Origin: Thauera sedimentorum
GTDB lineage: Bacteria > Pseudomonadota > Gammaproteobacteria > Burkholderiales > Rhodocyclaceae
Assembly (NCBI RefSeq): GCF_014489115.1
Contig: NZ_JACTAH010000002.1
Location: 62,001 to 126,000, forward strand
Reading direction: 5' to 3'
Length of the DNA: 64,000 nt
Shown here: positions 39,109 to 49,550 of the stretch, piece after piece
Layout: each line of letters starts with the position of its first letter
Position numbering within the stretch: position 1 is the stretch's first letter
The notes under the pieces: model-generated
What the model was told of the DNA's origin: nothing
Database searches by the model: none
The model's input: the letters and a program-made list of their open reading frames with translations, nothing else
Program-made: the position numbers and the translations under genes

Positions 39109-40026
39109 TCACTTGCCCTGATCACGCCTTCTGGCGCGCGGATGCGCCGCGTCGTACACCTTTGCCAGATGCTGGAAATCCAGGTGCGTATAGACCTGCG
39201 TACTCTGTATGCTGGCATGCCCGAGCAGTTCCTGCACGGCGCGCAGATCCCCGCTCGACTGCAGCAGATGGCTGGCGAAGCTGTGGCGCAGCATGTGTGG
39301 ATGGACGTGCACGCCCAGGCCCGCTTCGCGCGCCCAGCGTGCGAGCCGGCTGCGGATCGCCCCCGCCCCCAGCCGCGCGCCGCGCCGGCTGACGAACAGC
39401 GCCTGCTCGCCGGCCATCGCCATCGCCGGGCGCTGGACCAGCCACTCGCGCAGGGCCGCCACCGCCTTGCCGCCCACCGGCACGCTGCGGGTCTTGCCGC
39501 GTTTGCCGGTCACGGTGATCAGGCCCTCCTCGAGATCCGCTGCAAGGCTCAGGTTCAAGCCCGCCAGCTCAGCCAGGCGCAGGCCCGAGGAGTAGAACAG
39601 CTCGAACATCGCACGGTCGCGCACTGCCAGCACGCCGTCGTCGGCATCCGCGTCGAGCAGCATCTGGGCCTGGTCGGGCGACAGCGCCTTGGGCAGTCTC
39701 CTGGGGGCGCGCGGCGAGCGTACGCCCTCGGCGGGATTGGCCGCCAGTCCGCGATGACGCACCAGCCAACGGAACAGGCCGCGCCATGCCGACAGCCGAC
39801 GCGCGATCGAGCGTCCGCCCAGGCCTTCGCCGTGCAGGCGGGCAACGAACACGCGTATGTCATGAGCGCCGAGCGTTTCGGGCGGGCGCCCTCCGGCCAG
39901 GCGCTGCAGCGCGGCGAGGTCCCGCCGGTAGTTCTCCAGGGTGAGCCTTGCCGCCCGCCGCTGGCTGTCCAGCCAGTCGAGGTAGGCGGTCATGCACTCC
40001 GGCAACTCGACGGCTGCCTCGCCCAC
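39109..40026 (-). CDS. xerC: site-specific tyrosine recombinase XerC
   Basis: Resolves chromosome dimers at dif with XerD. The 305-residue protein has a SAM-like N-domain (LTLENYRRDLAALQRL) and the catalytic set SSGLRLAEL (Arg), KRGKTRSVPV (Lys), HPHMLRHSFASHLL (HxxR), GHASIQSTQVYTHLD (His and nucleophilic Tyr). It follows the DUF484 gene by 5 bp, the conserved dapF-DUF484-xerC order. Confidence 0.94.
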   Translation of the reverse strand: MGEAAVELPECMTAYLDWLDSQRRAARLTLENYRRDLAALQRLAGGRPPETLGAHDIRVFVARLHGEGLGGRSIARRLSAWRGLFRWLVRHRGLAANPAEGVRSPRAPRRLPKALSPDQAQMLLDADADDGVLAVRDRAMFELFYSSGLRLAELAGLNLSLAADLEEGLITVTGKRGKTRSVPVGGKAVAALREWLVQRPAMAMAGEQALFVSRRGARLGAGAIRSRLARWAREAGLGVHVHPHMLRHSFASHLLQSSGDLRAVQELLGHASIQSTQVYTHLDFQHLAKVYDAAHPRARRRDQGK

Positions 40027-40031
40027 GAGGT

Positions 40032-40682
40032 CTATCCGAGTTGCCGCAGCAGGGCGGTGGACACCAGTTCACCGATGCGGCCGAGATAGAGCGTGCCCAT
40101 GCCGGAATAAAAGCGTTCGGCCTCTTCGCTGCCGAGCGCAAGCAGGCCGAACACTTGAGCACCGCGACGCAAGGGCACCAGCGCCACCGAACGCACGTGC
40201 GGAGCCGCCTCACCGAACCAGCCGACCACCTCGATATTACCCGGCGCCCCACAGTAAGGCTGGCGCAGGTCGCCCGCGTAGAAGCGTACCGCTTCGCTGA
40301 CCTCGGCGAAGTCCTCGCCATCGTGGGTGATCACGCTGTTCCAGATGCGCAGCGACACATGCGGAACCGCGAAATCCTCCCGCAGGTGATGGAAGAGCAC
40401 ATGGCGTAAACCGTCGAACTCGGCAGAGTCGAGCAAGGCCACGCTGAAACGGTGCACCTTTTCGCCGATTTCGTCGTTCTCCTCGCCAAAGCGGATCAGT
40501 TCGGCGAGCTTGTGCTCCAGCTGGCGGATCTTGTCGCGCAGGGCGTGCAACTGGCGCTCGGCCAGCGATATCGCCTGCCCGCCATGTGGATGCGGCACAG
40601 TGAGTTCGGTGAACAGCTCGCCATGCTGGGCGAGGAAGTCGGGATTCTGCTTCAGATAGCGAGCAACGTCGTCGGCGTTCAT
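40032..40682 (-). CDS. DUF484-family protein (GAF-like)
   Basis: A 216-residue protein with the DUF484 pattern: MNADDVARYLKQNPDFLAQH, a coiled-coil (LHALRDKIRQLEHKLAELI) and a GAF-like domain with VALVPLRRGAQVFGLLALGS. I start it at 40682, dropping a 24-residue extension. It is always found between dapF and xerC in this lineage; no biochemical role is established. Confidence 0.88.
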   Translation of the reverse strand: MNADDVARYLKQNPDFLAQHGELFTELTVPHPHGGQAISLAERQLHALRDKIRQLEHKLAELIRFGEENDEIGEKVHRFSVALLDSAEFDGLRHVLFHHLREDFAVPHVSLRIWNSVITHDGEDFAEVSEAVRFYAGDLRQPYCGAPGNIEVVGWFGEAAPHVRSVALVPLRRGAQVFGLLALGSEEAERFYSGMGTLYLGRIGELVSTALLRQLG

Positions 40683-40746
40683 CGGTTGTTGGCTCCTGTC
40701 GCGCGGTCGCCCGCAGGCGCGCTCCGGCGAGTTATGAACAGGGGTG

Positions 40747-41574
40747 TCAGGCAAGCGCCAGCTCGCCTTCGAAGACGGTCACCGCCGGGCCGGTCATCAT
40801 GACCGGCGCGCCGATCCCCGCCCAGGCAATCTCCAGTTTGCCACCGAGGGTTTCCACGCGTACCGGCGAAACCAGCAGCCCGCGCAGGACGCCCGCAACC
40901 ACCGCGGCACACGCGCCAGAGCCGCAGGCCAGCGTCTCGCCCGCACCGCGCTCGTAGACCCGCAGGCGGATGTGCGAAGGCGACACCACCTGCATGAAGC
41001 CAGCGTTAACCCGGGCGGGGAAGCGCGCATGGCCTTCGATCAGCGGCCCCTGTGCGGCCACTGGCGCCGCATCGACATCCGCGACCACCTGCACCGCGTG
41101 CGGGTTGCCCATCGACACCGCGGTGACCGGCACCATGGTGCCGCCTACGTCCAGCGGCTGCACGACCGCATCGGAATCGGAGATGAAGGGAATGCGCGCC
41201 GGCTCGAGCACCGGCACGCCCATATCCACGGTCACCAGACCGTTGTCTTCCAGGCGCGGGGCGATGATGCCGGAGCGGGTCTCGACGCGGATCTCGCGCT
41301 TGGCGGTCAGGCCCTTCTCATGCACGAAACGCACGAAGCAGCGCGCGCCGTTGCCGCACTGCTCCACCTCCCCGCCGTCGGCGTTGAAGATGCGGTAGCG
41401 GAAGTCCACGCCCGCCTGGCTGGGCGGCTCGACCACCAGCAGCTGGTCGCAGCCCACACCGAAATGGCGGTCGGCGATGTGGCGCACGCGCTCCGGCGTA
41501 AGCTCGACCGGCTCGTGGGTGGCATCGATGACCACGAAGTCGTTGCCGAGGCCGTGCATCTTGGTGAAGCGCAT
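40747..41574 (-). CDS. dapF: diaminopimelate epimerase
   Basis: Converts LL- to meso-diaminopimelate for lysine and peptidoglycan. The 275-residue protein starts [18 protein letters not shown] (an ATG two codons earlier, at 41580, is also possible). The two catalytic cysteines lie in [16 protein letters not shown] and [12 protein letters not shown]. First gene of dapF-DUF484-xerC. Confidence 0.95.
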   Translation of the reverse strand: MRFTKMHGLGNDFVVIDATHEPVELTPERVRHIADRHFGVGCDQLLVVEPPSQAGVDFRYRIFNADGGEVEQCGNGARCFVRFVHEKGLTAKREIRVETRSGIIAPRLEDNGLVTVDMGVPVLEPARIPFISDSDAVVQPLDVGGTMVPVTAVSMGNPHAVQVVADVDAAPVAAQGPLIEGHARFPARVNAGFMQVVSPSHIRLRVYERGAGETLACGSGACAAVVAGVLRGLLVSPVRVETLGGKLEIAWAGIGAPVMMTGPAVTVFEGELALA

Positions 41575-41669
41575 CGTCATGAATGGTGCATCTCGAGGAC
41601 AATTCGCGGATTGTCCTCCAGCGGCTGCGGCGCGTCCACCGCGGTCCCCTCGTGCGAGAATCCGCCTCC

Positions 41670-41912
41670 ATGAACAGACCGCCCGCCACCATACCGCTGA
41701 CTGCCTGGCTGCTCGGCCTGCCGGGCCTGGCCTGCCTCGCGGCCGGCGTCGTCCTGCTGGCCTTCGATTTCGGCGCGCTGCATCCGCTGCTGGGCGGTGC
41801 GGGTGCCGGCCTGGCGCTGCTGGTTTCGGCCATCGCCCTGCTCGGCAGCGCGGCCTTTCCGCTGGTGCTGCGGCGCCTGGCCGAACGCGACCTGCCCGCC
41901 GGCGATCAGTAG
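41670..41912 (+). CDS. small two-helix membrane protein
   Basis: An 80-residue protein with two strong hydrophobic helices ([22 protein letters not shown] and [22 protein letters not shown]) and charged ends. The ATG at 41670 is preferred over an earlier frame start at 41583. It is divergent from dapF; its last bases overlap the 3' end of the converging acyltransferase by 7 bp. Function unknown. Confidence 0.55.
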   Translation: MNRPPATIPLTAWLLGLPGLACLAAGVVLLAFDFGALHPLLGGAGAGLALLVSAIALLGSAAFPLVLRRLAERDLPAGDQ

Positions 41913-42829
41913 GGCCGGGGCTCACCCTCCGGCCGCGTCTTGAAGCGGCGATGCACCCAGTAGTACTGCTCGGGCATGCTGCGGATGACCTCTTCCACCC
42001 AGCGGTTCATGCGCGCGGTGTCCGCTTCGACGTCCGCGGTGGGAAAGTCCGCCCACGGCTCACCGAACTCCACCCGGTAGCCCTGCCCGCCGGGCAGCAT
42101 GCGGGTGACGCAGGGCACCACCGCGGCGCCCGCCAGGCGCGACAGGCGCGACAGGCCGGTGATGGTGGCCGCGGGTACGCCGAAGAAAGGCACGAAGATC
42201 GAGTCCTTGCGGCGGTAATCCATGTCCGGCAGGTAATAGAAGGGGCGCCCGGCCTTCATGGCCTTCACCGTGGCGCGCGCGCCGTCCTCGCGGGCGAGCA
42301 ACAGCTGGTCGCCGAAGCGGCTGCGCCCGTGCAGGAACCAGCGGTCGAACACCGGGTTCTTCTGCCGCGCGTAGATGCTGACGATGTCGAAGGACATCGT
42401 GACCCGCGTGCCGCCCATGTCCAGGCCGACGAAATGCGGCGCCAGCAGGATCACCGGCCGGCCGGCGGTGAGCAACTCGCGCAGCCGCTGGTCGCCGTCG
42501 AAGCGCACCACGCGCTCGATGCGGGCGCGCGGCGCCCACCACAGCAGGCTGCGCTCGAGCAGGCTGCGGCCGAGCACGTGGAAATGGCGGCGGGCCAGGG
42601 CGCGGCGTGCGGCATCGTCGAGCTCGGTAAAGCACAGGCGCAGGTTGGTCAGGACGACATGGCGACGCCCGCGCGCGAAGCGGAACAGCAATTCGCCAAG
42701 CGCCACACCCAGCGGCGCCAGCACCGGCAGGGGCAGCCAGTGCAGCAGCCACAGCAGCGCCACGCCCACGCGGCTGGCGGCACGGGCGAGCACGCCGCTC
42801 CCCTCCTCATCGCGCTTGCGGCGGCTCAA
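41906..42829 (-). CDS. lipid A acyltransferase, LpxL/HtrB family (copy 1)
   Basis: Late lipid A acyltransferase adding a secondary acyl chain at the inner membrane. The HX4D catalytic motif is in LAPHFVGLD, with [16 protein letters not shown] and the C-terminal [15 protein letters not shown]. The start is uncertain: I use a TTG at 42829 preceded by AAAGAGGGG, giving 307 residues; a longer frame to 42922 would overlap the upstream gene by about 60 bp. Paired with a second homologue just upstream. Confidence 0.85.
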   Translation of the reverse strand: MSRRKRDEEGSGVLARAASRVGVALLWLLHWLPLPVLAPLGVALGELLFRFARGRRHVVLTNLRLCFTELDDAARRALARRHFHVLGRSLLERSLLWWAPRARIERVVRFDGDQRLRELLTAGRPVILLAPHFVGLDMGGTRVTMSFDIVSIYARQKNPVFDRWFLHGRSRFGDQLLLAREDGARATVKAMKAGRPFYYLPDMDYRRKDSIFVPFFGVPAATITGLSRLSRLAGAAVVPCVTRMLPGGQGYRVEFGEPWADFPTADVEADTARMNRWVEEVIRSMPEQYYWVHRRFKTRPEGEPRPY

Positions 42830-42860
42830 GCGAAACCCCTCTTTCCGACCGACAACTGGC

Positions 42861-43730
42861 TCATGCGCGCACCGCCGGCGCATCCGGCGCGGCCACGCCC
42901 TTGGGCCGCTTGTAGCGGTCATAGCCCCACAGGTACTGCGCCGGACAGGCCAGGATCAGGCGCTCGATCTCGCGGTTGATGGTGGCGCAACGGGCCTCCA
43001 GTTCGCCCTCCAGCGCTTCCACCCCCTCGCTGAAACGCAGCGCGAAGCCTTCGCCGCGCGGCAGGCGTTCGGCCCACACGTAGAGCACGCACACGCCCTT
43101 GACCTCGGCCATGCGCGCGGCCAGGGTCATGGTCCATGCGGGCCGGCCGAAGAATGGCGCCCACACGCCCTCGCCCACGCCGGGCGCCTGGTCGGGCAGC
43201 ATGCCCACCGCCTCGTGGCTGCGCAGCGTCTTGACCAGCTTGCGCACCCCGGACAGGTCCGCCGGGGCGGTCTTCATCTGCCCGCGCGCGCGCCCGGCCT
43301 CCATCAGCGGCTGCAGGACGGCCTTGCGCGGTGGCCGGTAGAGCACGGTGATCGGCGTGCGGCTGGCGATGTACTGCGCGGTGATCTCGAAGCAACCGAG
43401 GTGGGGGGTGAGGAACAACAGGCCGCGGCCTTCGGCCAACGCCGCATCCACCAGCTCCCAACCCTCCACGCGACGCACGCCGGCCACCACCTCGTCGGCA
43501 GTACGCAGCCACACCCAGGGCAGTTCCAGCGCCTGCCGGCCGGCCTCGCGCGCCGCCTGCCGCACAAGCGCGGGGTCGTCCCGCCCGATGGCGAGCGCGA
43601 GGTTGTCATGCAGGCGGCGGCGATAGCCGGCGTCCACGCGGTACACCAGCCAGCCGGCCCAGCCGCCCAGCAGGTGGAGCACCCGCAGGGGCAGGCGCGA
43701 AAGCATGCGGAACAACAGCTTGGTGATCAC
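42861..43730 (-). CDS. lipid A acyltransferase, LpxL/HtrB family (copy 2)
   Basis: A 289-residue homologue of the downstream acyltransferase. The motif reads TPHLGCFE (HX4E), also seen in active LpxL/LpxM enzymes. Other blocks are GMLPDQAPGVGEGVWAPFFG and CPAQYLWGYDRYKRPKG. The two copies presumably add different secondary chains, so lipid A is probably hexa-acylated. It is divergent from metK across a 207-bp regulatory interval. Confidence 0.88.
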   Translation of the reverse strand: MITKLLFRMLSRLPLRVLHLLGGWAGWLVYRVDAGYRRRLHDNLALAIGRDDPALVRQAAREAGRQALELPWVWLRTADEVVAGVRRVEGWELVDAALAEGRGLLFLTPHLGCFEITAQYIASRTPITVLYRPPRKAVLQPLMEAGRARGQMKTAPADLSGVRKLVKTLRSHEAVGMLPDQAPGVGEGVWAPFFGRPAWTMTLAARMAEVKGVCVLYVWAERLPRGEGFALRFSEGVEALEGELEARCATINREIERLILACPAQYLWGYDRYKRPKGVAAPDAPAVRA

Positions 43731-43750
43731 GGTCTAGGTGGGTGGCGGAT

Positions 43751-43778
43751 TTGACCGCCAAGACTGAAAGCTTATAAT
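43751..43778 (+). promoter_or_regulatory. strong sigma-70 promoter of the metK leader
   Basis: TTGACC (43751-43756), 16-bp spacer, consensus TATAAT (43773-43778). Transcription should begin near 43785, about 150 nt before the metK ATG, producing a long leader. Confidence 0.88.
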
Positions 43779-43784
43779 TATCGC

Positions 43785-43917
43785 CCAGCCGCCGAGTTAA
43801 TACGACAACTTGCAGGGCGGCCGCCGGCCTCGACCGGCACAGAAATACTGCTAAAGCGTCAGCTGCTCGTGAAATCCCCGGAGCCGGCCGCGACGCCAGA
43901 AGCACCGGGGATTTTTT
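43785..43917 (+). promoter_or_regulatory. metK leader RNA with transcription attenuator
   Basis: The leader ends in a 10-bp terminator hairpin AAATCCCCGG/CCGGGGATTT (43872-43881, 43905-43914) followed by six T residues, only 20 nt before the metK start and just ahead of its AGGAG site. The 23-nt terminator loop can pair with two upstream segments: GCGGCCG (43817-43823) with CGGCCGC (43885-43891), and GCGTC (43856-43860) with GACGC (43892-43896). A local hairpin GCCGG/CCGGC lies at 43823-43838. It matches no SAM riboswitch class I know. It could alternatively be a separate small RNA. Confidence 0.6.
43872..43917 (+). terminator. intrinsic terminator in the metK leader
   Basis: Ten-base-pair stem with a 23-nt structured loop and a run of six T, placed between the metK promoter and its start codon. 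Read-through must be allowed for metK to be expressed from this promoter. Confidence 0.85.
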
Positions 43918-43937
43918 CATTTGCTCAGGAGCAGTGC

Positions 43938-45104
43938 ATGTCCAGCGAATTCCTCTTCACCTCCGAATCGGTCTCCGAAGGCCATCCCGACAAGGTCGCC
44001 GACCAGGTCTCGGACGGCGTGCTCGACGCCATCCTGGCCGACGACCCGCACGCCCGCGTGGCCTGCGAGACGCTGGTATCCACCGGCCTGGTGGTGATCT
44101 CCGGCGAGATCACCACCACCGCGCACCCGAACTACCGCGAGATCGCCCAGGACGTCATCCGCCGCATCGGCTACGACAGTTCCGACATCGGCTTCGACTA
44201 CAAGAGCTGCGCGGTGCTGGCGGCAATCAACCGCCAGTCGCCGGACATCGCCCAAGGCGTGAACGAGGGCGAAGGCCTGGATCTCGACCAGGGTGCCGGC
44301 GACCAGGGCCTGATGTTCGGCTACGCGACCAACGAAACCCCCAGCCTGATGCCGCTGCCGATCTACTACGCGCACCGCATCATGCAGCGCCAGGCCGAAG
44401 TGCGTAAGGACGGCCGCCTGCCGTGGCTGCGCCCGGACGCCAAGAGCCAGCTCACCGTGAAGTACGTGGACGGCAAGCCGGTGGCGATCGACACCGTGGT
44501 GGTGTCCACCCAGCACAGCCCGGAGGTCTCCCACGCGCAGATTTCCGAGGCGGTGATCGAGGAGATCATCAAGCCGGTCCTCCCCGCCGAGCTGATGGCC
44601 GGCGAGGTGCGCTACCTGATCAACCCGACCGGCCGTTTCGTCATCGGCGGCCCGCACGGCGACTGCGGCCTGACCGGGCGCAAGATCATCGTCGACACCT
44701 ATGGCGGCGCGGCCCACCACGGCGGCGGCGCGTTCTCCGGCAAGGACCCCTCCAAGGTCGACCGCTCGGCAGCCTACGCCGGCCGCTACGTGGCCAAGAA
44801 CGTGGTCGCCGCCGGCCTGGCCGACAAGTGCGAGGTGCAGGTGGCCTACGCGATCGGCGTGGCCAAGCCGGTCAGCCTGATGGTCAACACCTTCGGCACC
44901 GGCAAGATCAGCGACGAGAAGATCGTCGAGCTGATCCGTGCGCACTTCGACCTGCGCCCCAAGGCCATCATCCAGACCCTGGACCTGCTGCGCCCGATCT
45001 ATTCCAAGACCGCCGCCTATGGCCACTTCGGCCGCGACGAGCCGGAATTCACCTGGGAGCAGACCGACAAGGCCGCCGCGCTGCGTGCCGACGCCGGGCT
45101 GTAA
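43938..45104 (+). CDS. metK: S-adenosylmethionine synthetase
   Basis: Makes SAM from methionine and ATP. The 388-residue protein starts at 43938 behind AGGAG and reads [20 protein letters not shown]. Further motifs are [12 protein letters not shown] (adenosine site) and [20 protein letters not shown] (phosphate loop). It is the first SAM-cycle gene in the window; ahcY and metF follow 1.4 and 5.3 kb downstream. Expression is probably controlled by the leader terminator. Confidence 0.98.
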   Translation: MSSEFLFTSESVSEGHPDKVADQVSDGVLDAILADDPHARVACETLVSTGLVVISGEITTTAHPNYREIAQDVIRRIGYDSSDIGFDYKSCAVLAAINRQSPDIAQGVNEGEGLDLDQGAGDQGLMFGYATNETPSLMPLPIYYAHRIMQRQAEVRKDGRLPWLRPDAKSQLTVKYVDGKPVAIDTVVVSTQHSPEVSHAQISEAVIEEIIKPVLPAELMAGEVRYLINPTGRFVIGGPHGDCGLTGRKIIVDTYGGAAHHGGGAFSGKDPSKVDRSAAYAGRYVAKNVVAAGLADKCEVQVAYAIGVAKPVSLMVNTFGTGKISDEKIVELIRAHFDLRPKAIIQTLDLLRPIYSKTAAYGHFGRDEPEFTWEQTDKAAALRADAGL

Positions 45105-45118
45105 GGGTGTAAGCAACT

Positions 45119-45155
45119 GCAAGGGCCGCTCCGCCCGGGCGGCCCTTGCTATTCT
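45119..45155 (+). terminator. terminator after metK
   Basis: Perfect 11-bp stem GCAAGGGCCGC/GCGGCCCTTGC (45119-45129, 45139-45149) with a 9-nt loop, then TATTCTT. The T-tract is imperfect. Confidence 0.75.
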
Positions 45156-45197
45156 TGCGCCAGGCCGGCCTTCACTTCCTTGAACCCGTAGTTGCCC

Positions 45198-46277
45198 ATG
45201 CTAGACCACGTCATCCTGCTCGCTCTCGGTCTCGTCATCCTCGTCATCGGCGCCGACCTCATGGTGCGCGGCGCCTCGCGCCTGGCCGTGTCGATGGGCA
45301 TCTCGCCGCTGGTCGTCGGCCTCACCGTGGTCGCTTTCGGCACCAGCGCGCCGGAACTGGCGGTGTCGGTGGGGGCCACGCTCTCGGGCTCGCCGGACCT
45401 GGCCATCGGCAACGTGGTCGGCAGCAACATCGCCAACATCCTGCTGATCCTCGGCATTTCGGCGCTGATCACCCCGCTGGTGGTCGCCGAGCAGATCATC
45501 CGCCAGGAAATCCCCATCATGATCGGCGCCTCCCTGCTGCTGGTGGTGATGGCCCTGGACGGCGGCATCAGCCGCTTCGAGGGCGGCGTGCTGTTCGCGC
45601 TGGTCGTGGCCTACACCGTGTTCCTGATCCGCCAGTCGCGCAGCGCCTCGAAGGCGGCGGAGGACGAGTTCGCCAGCGAGATCCCCACCTCGAACTGGGA
45701 CCGCCACTGGAGCGTGCAGCTCGCGCTCATCGTCGTCGGCCTGGGTTTGCTGGTGCTCGGCGCCGACTGGCTGGTGGACAGCGCGGTGGCGCTGGCCAAG
45801 GCCTTCGGGGTGAGCGATCTGGTGATCGGCCTGACCATCGTCGCAGTCGGCACCTCGATGCCGGAAGTGGCCACCTCGGTGGTCGCCGCCCTGCGCGGCC
45901 AGCGCGACATCGCGGTGGGCAACGTGGTGGGCAGCAACGTGTTCAACATCTTCGCGGTCATCGGCGCCACCGGACTGGTGTCCTCGGCCGGCATCCCGGT
46001 GCCGGAAGCCGCGCGCAACTTCGACCTGTGGGTGATGCTCGCCGTGGCCTTCGCCTGCCTGCCCATCCTGATGACCGGACGCGAGATCGCGCGCTGGGAG
46101 GGCGGGGTGTTCCTCGGCTATTACGCCGCCTACACCGCCTGGCTGGTACTGTCCGCCCAGCAGCACACGGTGCTGCCGGCCTTCTCCGGCGTCATGCTCG
46201 GCTACGTGATGCCGCTGACCGTGATCACCCTGATCGTCTCGGTGGTACGCCACAACGGACACACGTCCAGGGACTGA
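45198..46277 (+). CDS. calcium/sodium antiporter (YrbG-like, CaCA family)
   Basis: A 359-residue ten-helix exchanger of the inner membrane. The two inverted alpha repeats are clear: GTSAPELAVSVGATLSG with GNVVGSNIANILLILG, and GTSMPEVATSVVAALRG with GNVVGSNVFNIFAVIG. I use the ATG at 45198 rather than a TTG two codons earlier. It sits between metK and ahcY without an evident link to methionine metabolism. Confidence 0.9.
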   Translation: MLDHVILLALGLVILVIGADLMVRGASRLAVSMGISPLVVGLTVVAFGTSAPELAVSVGATLSGSPDLAIGNVVGSNIANILLILGISALITPLVVAEQIIRQEIPIMIGASLLLVVMALDGGISRFEGGVLFALVVAYTVFLIRQSRSASKAAEDEFASEIPTSNWDRHWSVQLALIVVGLGLLVLGADWLVDSAVALAKAFGVSDLVIGLTIVAVGTSMPEVATSVVAALRGQRDIAVGNVVGSNVFNIFAVIGATGLVSSAGIPVPEAARNFDLWVMLAVAFACLPILMTGREIARWEGGVFLGYYAAYTAWLVLSAQQHTVLPAFSGVMLGYVMPLTVITLIVSVVRHNGHTSRD

Positions 46278-46314
46278 ACCCGGATCGTACCGCTCGCGGC
46301 CGCGCGCCGCGGGG

Positions 46315-46320
46315 TATAAT
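46315..46320 (+). promoter_or_regulatory. -10 element of the ahcY promoter
   Basis: Consensus TATAAT 13 bp before the SAH riboswitch; no good -35 is visible, in keeping with an activator or extended contacts. Confidence 0.6.
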
Positions 46321-46332
46321 CCACCCCTCTTT

Positions 46333-46423
46333 TCCGAGGAGCGCTGCGAGGCGCCGCATTCGCCGGCCCCCAGGCTCGGAAAGCCGCCAGCCCCGCGCTG
46401 CGGCCGCTTGAACGGCGCTCACC
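46333..46423 (+). promoter_or_regulatory. S-adenosylhomocysteine (SAH) riboswitch
   Basis: The sequence matches the SAH riboswitch aptamer. P1 is TCCGAG (46333-46338) with CTCGGA (46375-46380). The conserved core GAGCGCTGC follows, and its GAGCGC (46339-46344) forms the pseudoknot with GCGCTC (46415-46420). A further helix GCCG...CGGC lies between. The aptamer is established as an ON switch that raises ahcY when toxic SAH accumulates. A downstream hairpin CAACCC/GGGTTG (46452-46467) may be part of the expression platform. Confidence 0.93.
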
Positions 46424-46532
46424 CGAAGCACCCCCGCGGTGTTTCGCTTCTCAACCCTGCCGGGTTGGGGATGCCGGGTGAGCCGCACGCGATTCTCTCC
46501 CCCTCCCCCCCGGCCATAGCATGGAGAAATTC

Positions 46533-47942
<1,410 letters not shown>

Positions 47943-48017
47943 GCGGCCCTTGCACCGCCCGGCCTCGCGCCGGGCGGTCGCGAAGCCGGCGCCTTGCCGC
48001 AGTGGGAGGAAACCGTC

Positions 48018-48677
48018 ATGAGCAAGCTTCGCGTACGCCATCTGCGCCACGAGGACATCCCCGCGCTGGTCGCCCTGCAGCGCCGCGCCTACCCGCCGCA
48101 GATGCCGCCCTGGTCGCGCAGCACCTTCGCACAGCAACTCGAGATATTCCCCCAGGGCCAGATCGTGGCCGAAGCGGACGGCCGCCTGGTCGGCTGCGCC
48201 AGTTCGCTGGTGGTGCTGTGGGACGACTGGTGCGAATCGCACACCTGGAAGGAGATCACCGCCGGCGGCAGCTTCGACAACCATAACCCGGAAGGGCGCA
48301 CGCTCTACGGCGCCGAGGTCTTCGTCGACCCGGAGGTTCGCGGCAAGGGCCTGGGTCATGCGCTCTACGAAGGACGCCGGCGCCTGTGCCGGGCGATGAA
48401 CCTCAAGCGCATCATCGCCTGCGGCCGCCTGCCGGGCTACCACGAGCATGCGACGCAGATGAGCGCCGAGGACTACGCCAAGCGCGTGGTATGGGGCGAC
48501 TTCTCCGACCCGGTGCTCGGCTTCCAGCTGCGCGAAGGCTTCCACTATTGCGGCGTGATCGAGGACTACCTGCCCGAAGATCCCGAATCGCGCGGCAACG
48601 CCTCGCTGATCGTGTGGCTCAACCCGGCCTACGATCCCGGCCGACCCACCCGCATACCGGAGGAGGACATCCTATGA
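48018..48677 (+). CDS. GNAT-family N-acetyltransferase
   Basis: A 219-residue acetyltransferase. The acetyl-CoA loop is VDPEVRGKGLGHALYEGRRR. The start at 48018 follows GGGAGG. Its ATGA overlap with the nitrilase gene implies coupled translation. In other bacteria I recall the same two domains occurring as one fused protein, so they probably act together. Substrate unknown. Confidence 0.82.
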   Translation: MSKLRVRHLRHEDIPALVALQRRAYPPQMPPWSRSTFAQQLEIFPQGQIVAEADGRLVGCASSLVVLWDDWCESHTWKEITAGGSFDNHNPEGRTLYGAEVFVDPEVRGKGLGHALYEGRRRLCRAMNLKRIIACGRLPGYHEHATQMSAEDYAKRVVWGDFSDPVLGFQLREGFHYCGVIEDYLPEDPESRGNASLIVWLNPAYDPGRPTRIPEEDIL

Positions 48678-49546
48678 TCGTCAGAATCGCCGCGGTGCAG
48701 TACCTGCTGCGCCAGATCCACGACTGGTCCGGCTTCGAGAACCAGGTGCGCTTCGTCATGCAGGCAGCCGGCGACTACCGCCCGCATTTCGTCCTGCTGC
48801 CGGAGATCTTCACCACCCAGCTGCTGTCCTTCATGGACACCCGCGAACTGCCCGCCGCGGTGCGCAACATGCACGACTACACCGCGCGCTACATCGAGCT
48901 GATGCGCGAGCAGGCGCAGTACTGGCGGGTCTTCCTGATCGGCGGCAGCCACCCCACGCTGCGCGACGGCCAGCTGTACAACACCGCCTACCTGTTCACC
49001 CCGGAAGGCGAGGTGTTCGAGCAGGACAAGATCCACCGCACGCGCTGGGAGCGCGAGATGTGGGACACCGCCGCTGGCGACCAGCTGCGCCTGTTCGACA
49101 CGCCCTACGGCAAGATCGCCATCCTGATCTGCTACGACATCGAGTTCCCGGAACTCTCGCGCATGGTCTGCGAAGCCGGCGCCGACATCCTCTTCGTGCC
49201 CTCGTGCACCGACGACCGCCAGGGCTTCCTGCGGGTGCGCTACTGCTGCCACGCGCGCGCCATCGAGAACCAGGTGTACGTCGCCATGACCAGCACCGTG
49301 GGCAACCTGCCGGTGCAGGGCCTGGGGGTGCATTACGGCCAGGCCAGCATCATCACCCCGTCGGATTTTCCCTTCTCGCGCGACGGCATCGCCGCCGAAG
49401 GCACGCCCAACGTGGAGCAGATCGTCATCGCCGACGTGAACATCGACAACCTCACCCAGAACCGGGTGAACGGCACCACCATCCCGCTGTACGACAAGCG
49501 TCACGACGTGTACGACAACGAGGTCGAGCTGATCAGCGCGCGGTGA
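48674..49546 (+). CDS. carbon-nitrogen hydrolase (nitrilase superfamily)
   Basis: A 290-residue amidase-like enzyme with the Glu-Lys-Cys triad visible: VLLPEIFTTQ (Glu), QDKIHRTRWE (Lys) and AILICYDIEFPE (Cys). It overlaps the GNAT gene by 4 bp. The pair may make and break, or sequentially process, an N-acyl compound; this is inference. It lies between ahcY and tlyA/metF. Confidence 0.85.
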   Translation: MIVRIAAVQYLLRQIHDWSGFENQVRFVMQAAGDYRPHFVLLPEIFTTQLLSFMDTRELPAAVRNMHDYTARYIELMREQAQYWRVFLIGGSHPTLRDGQLYNTAYLFTPEGEVFEQDKIHRTRWEREMWDTAAGDQLRLFDTPYGKIAILICYDIEFPELSRMVCEAGADILFVPSCTDDRQGFLRVRYCCHARAIENQVYVAMTSTVGNLPVQGLGVHYGQASIITPSDFPFSRDGIAAEGTPNVEQIVIADVNIDNLTQNRVNGTTIPLYDKRHDVYDNEVELISAR

Positions 49547-49550
49547 AGCC

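Noticed and set aside
45192..45197. TTG start two codons before the antiporter ATG
   Set aside because: The ATG at 45198 gives a standard hydrophobic N-terminus and no ribosome site favours the TTG.
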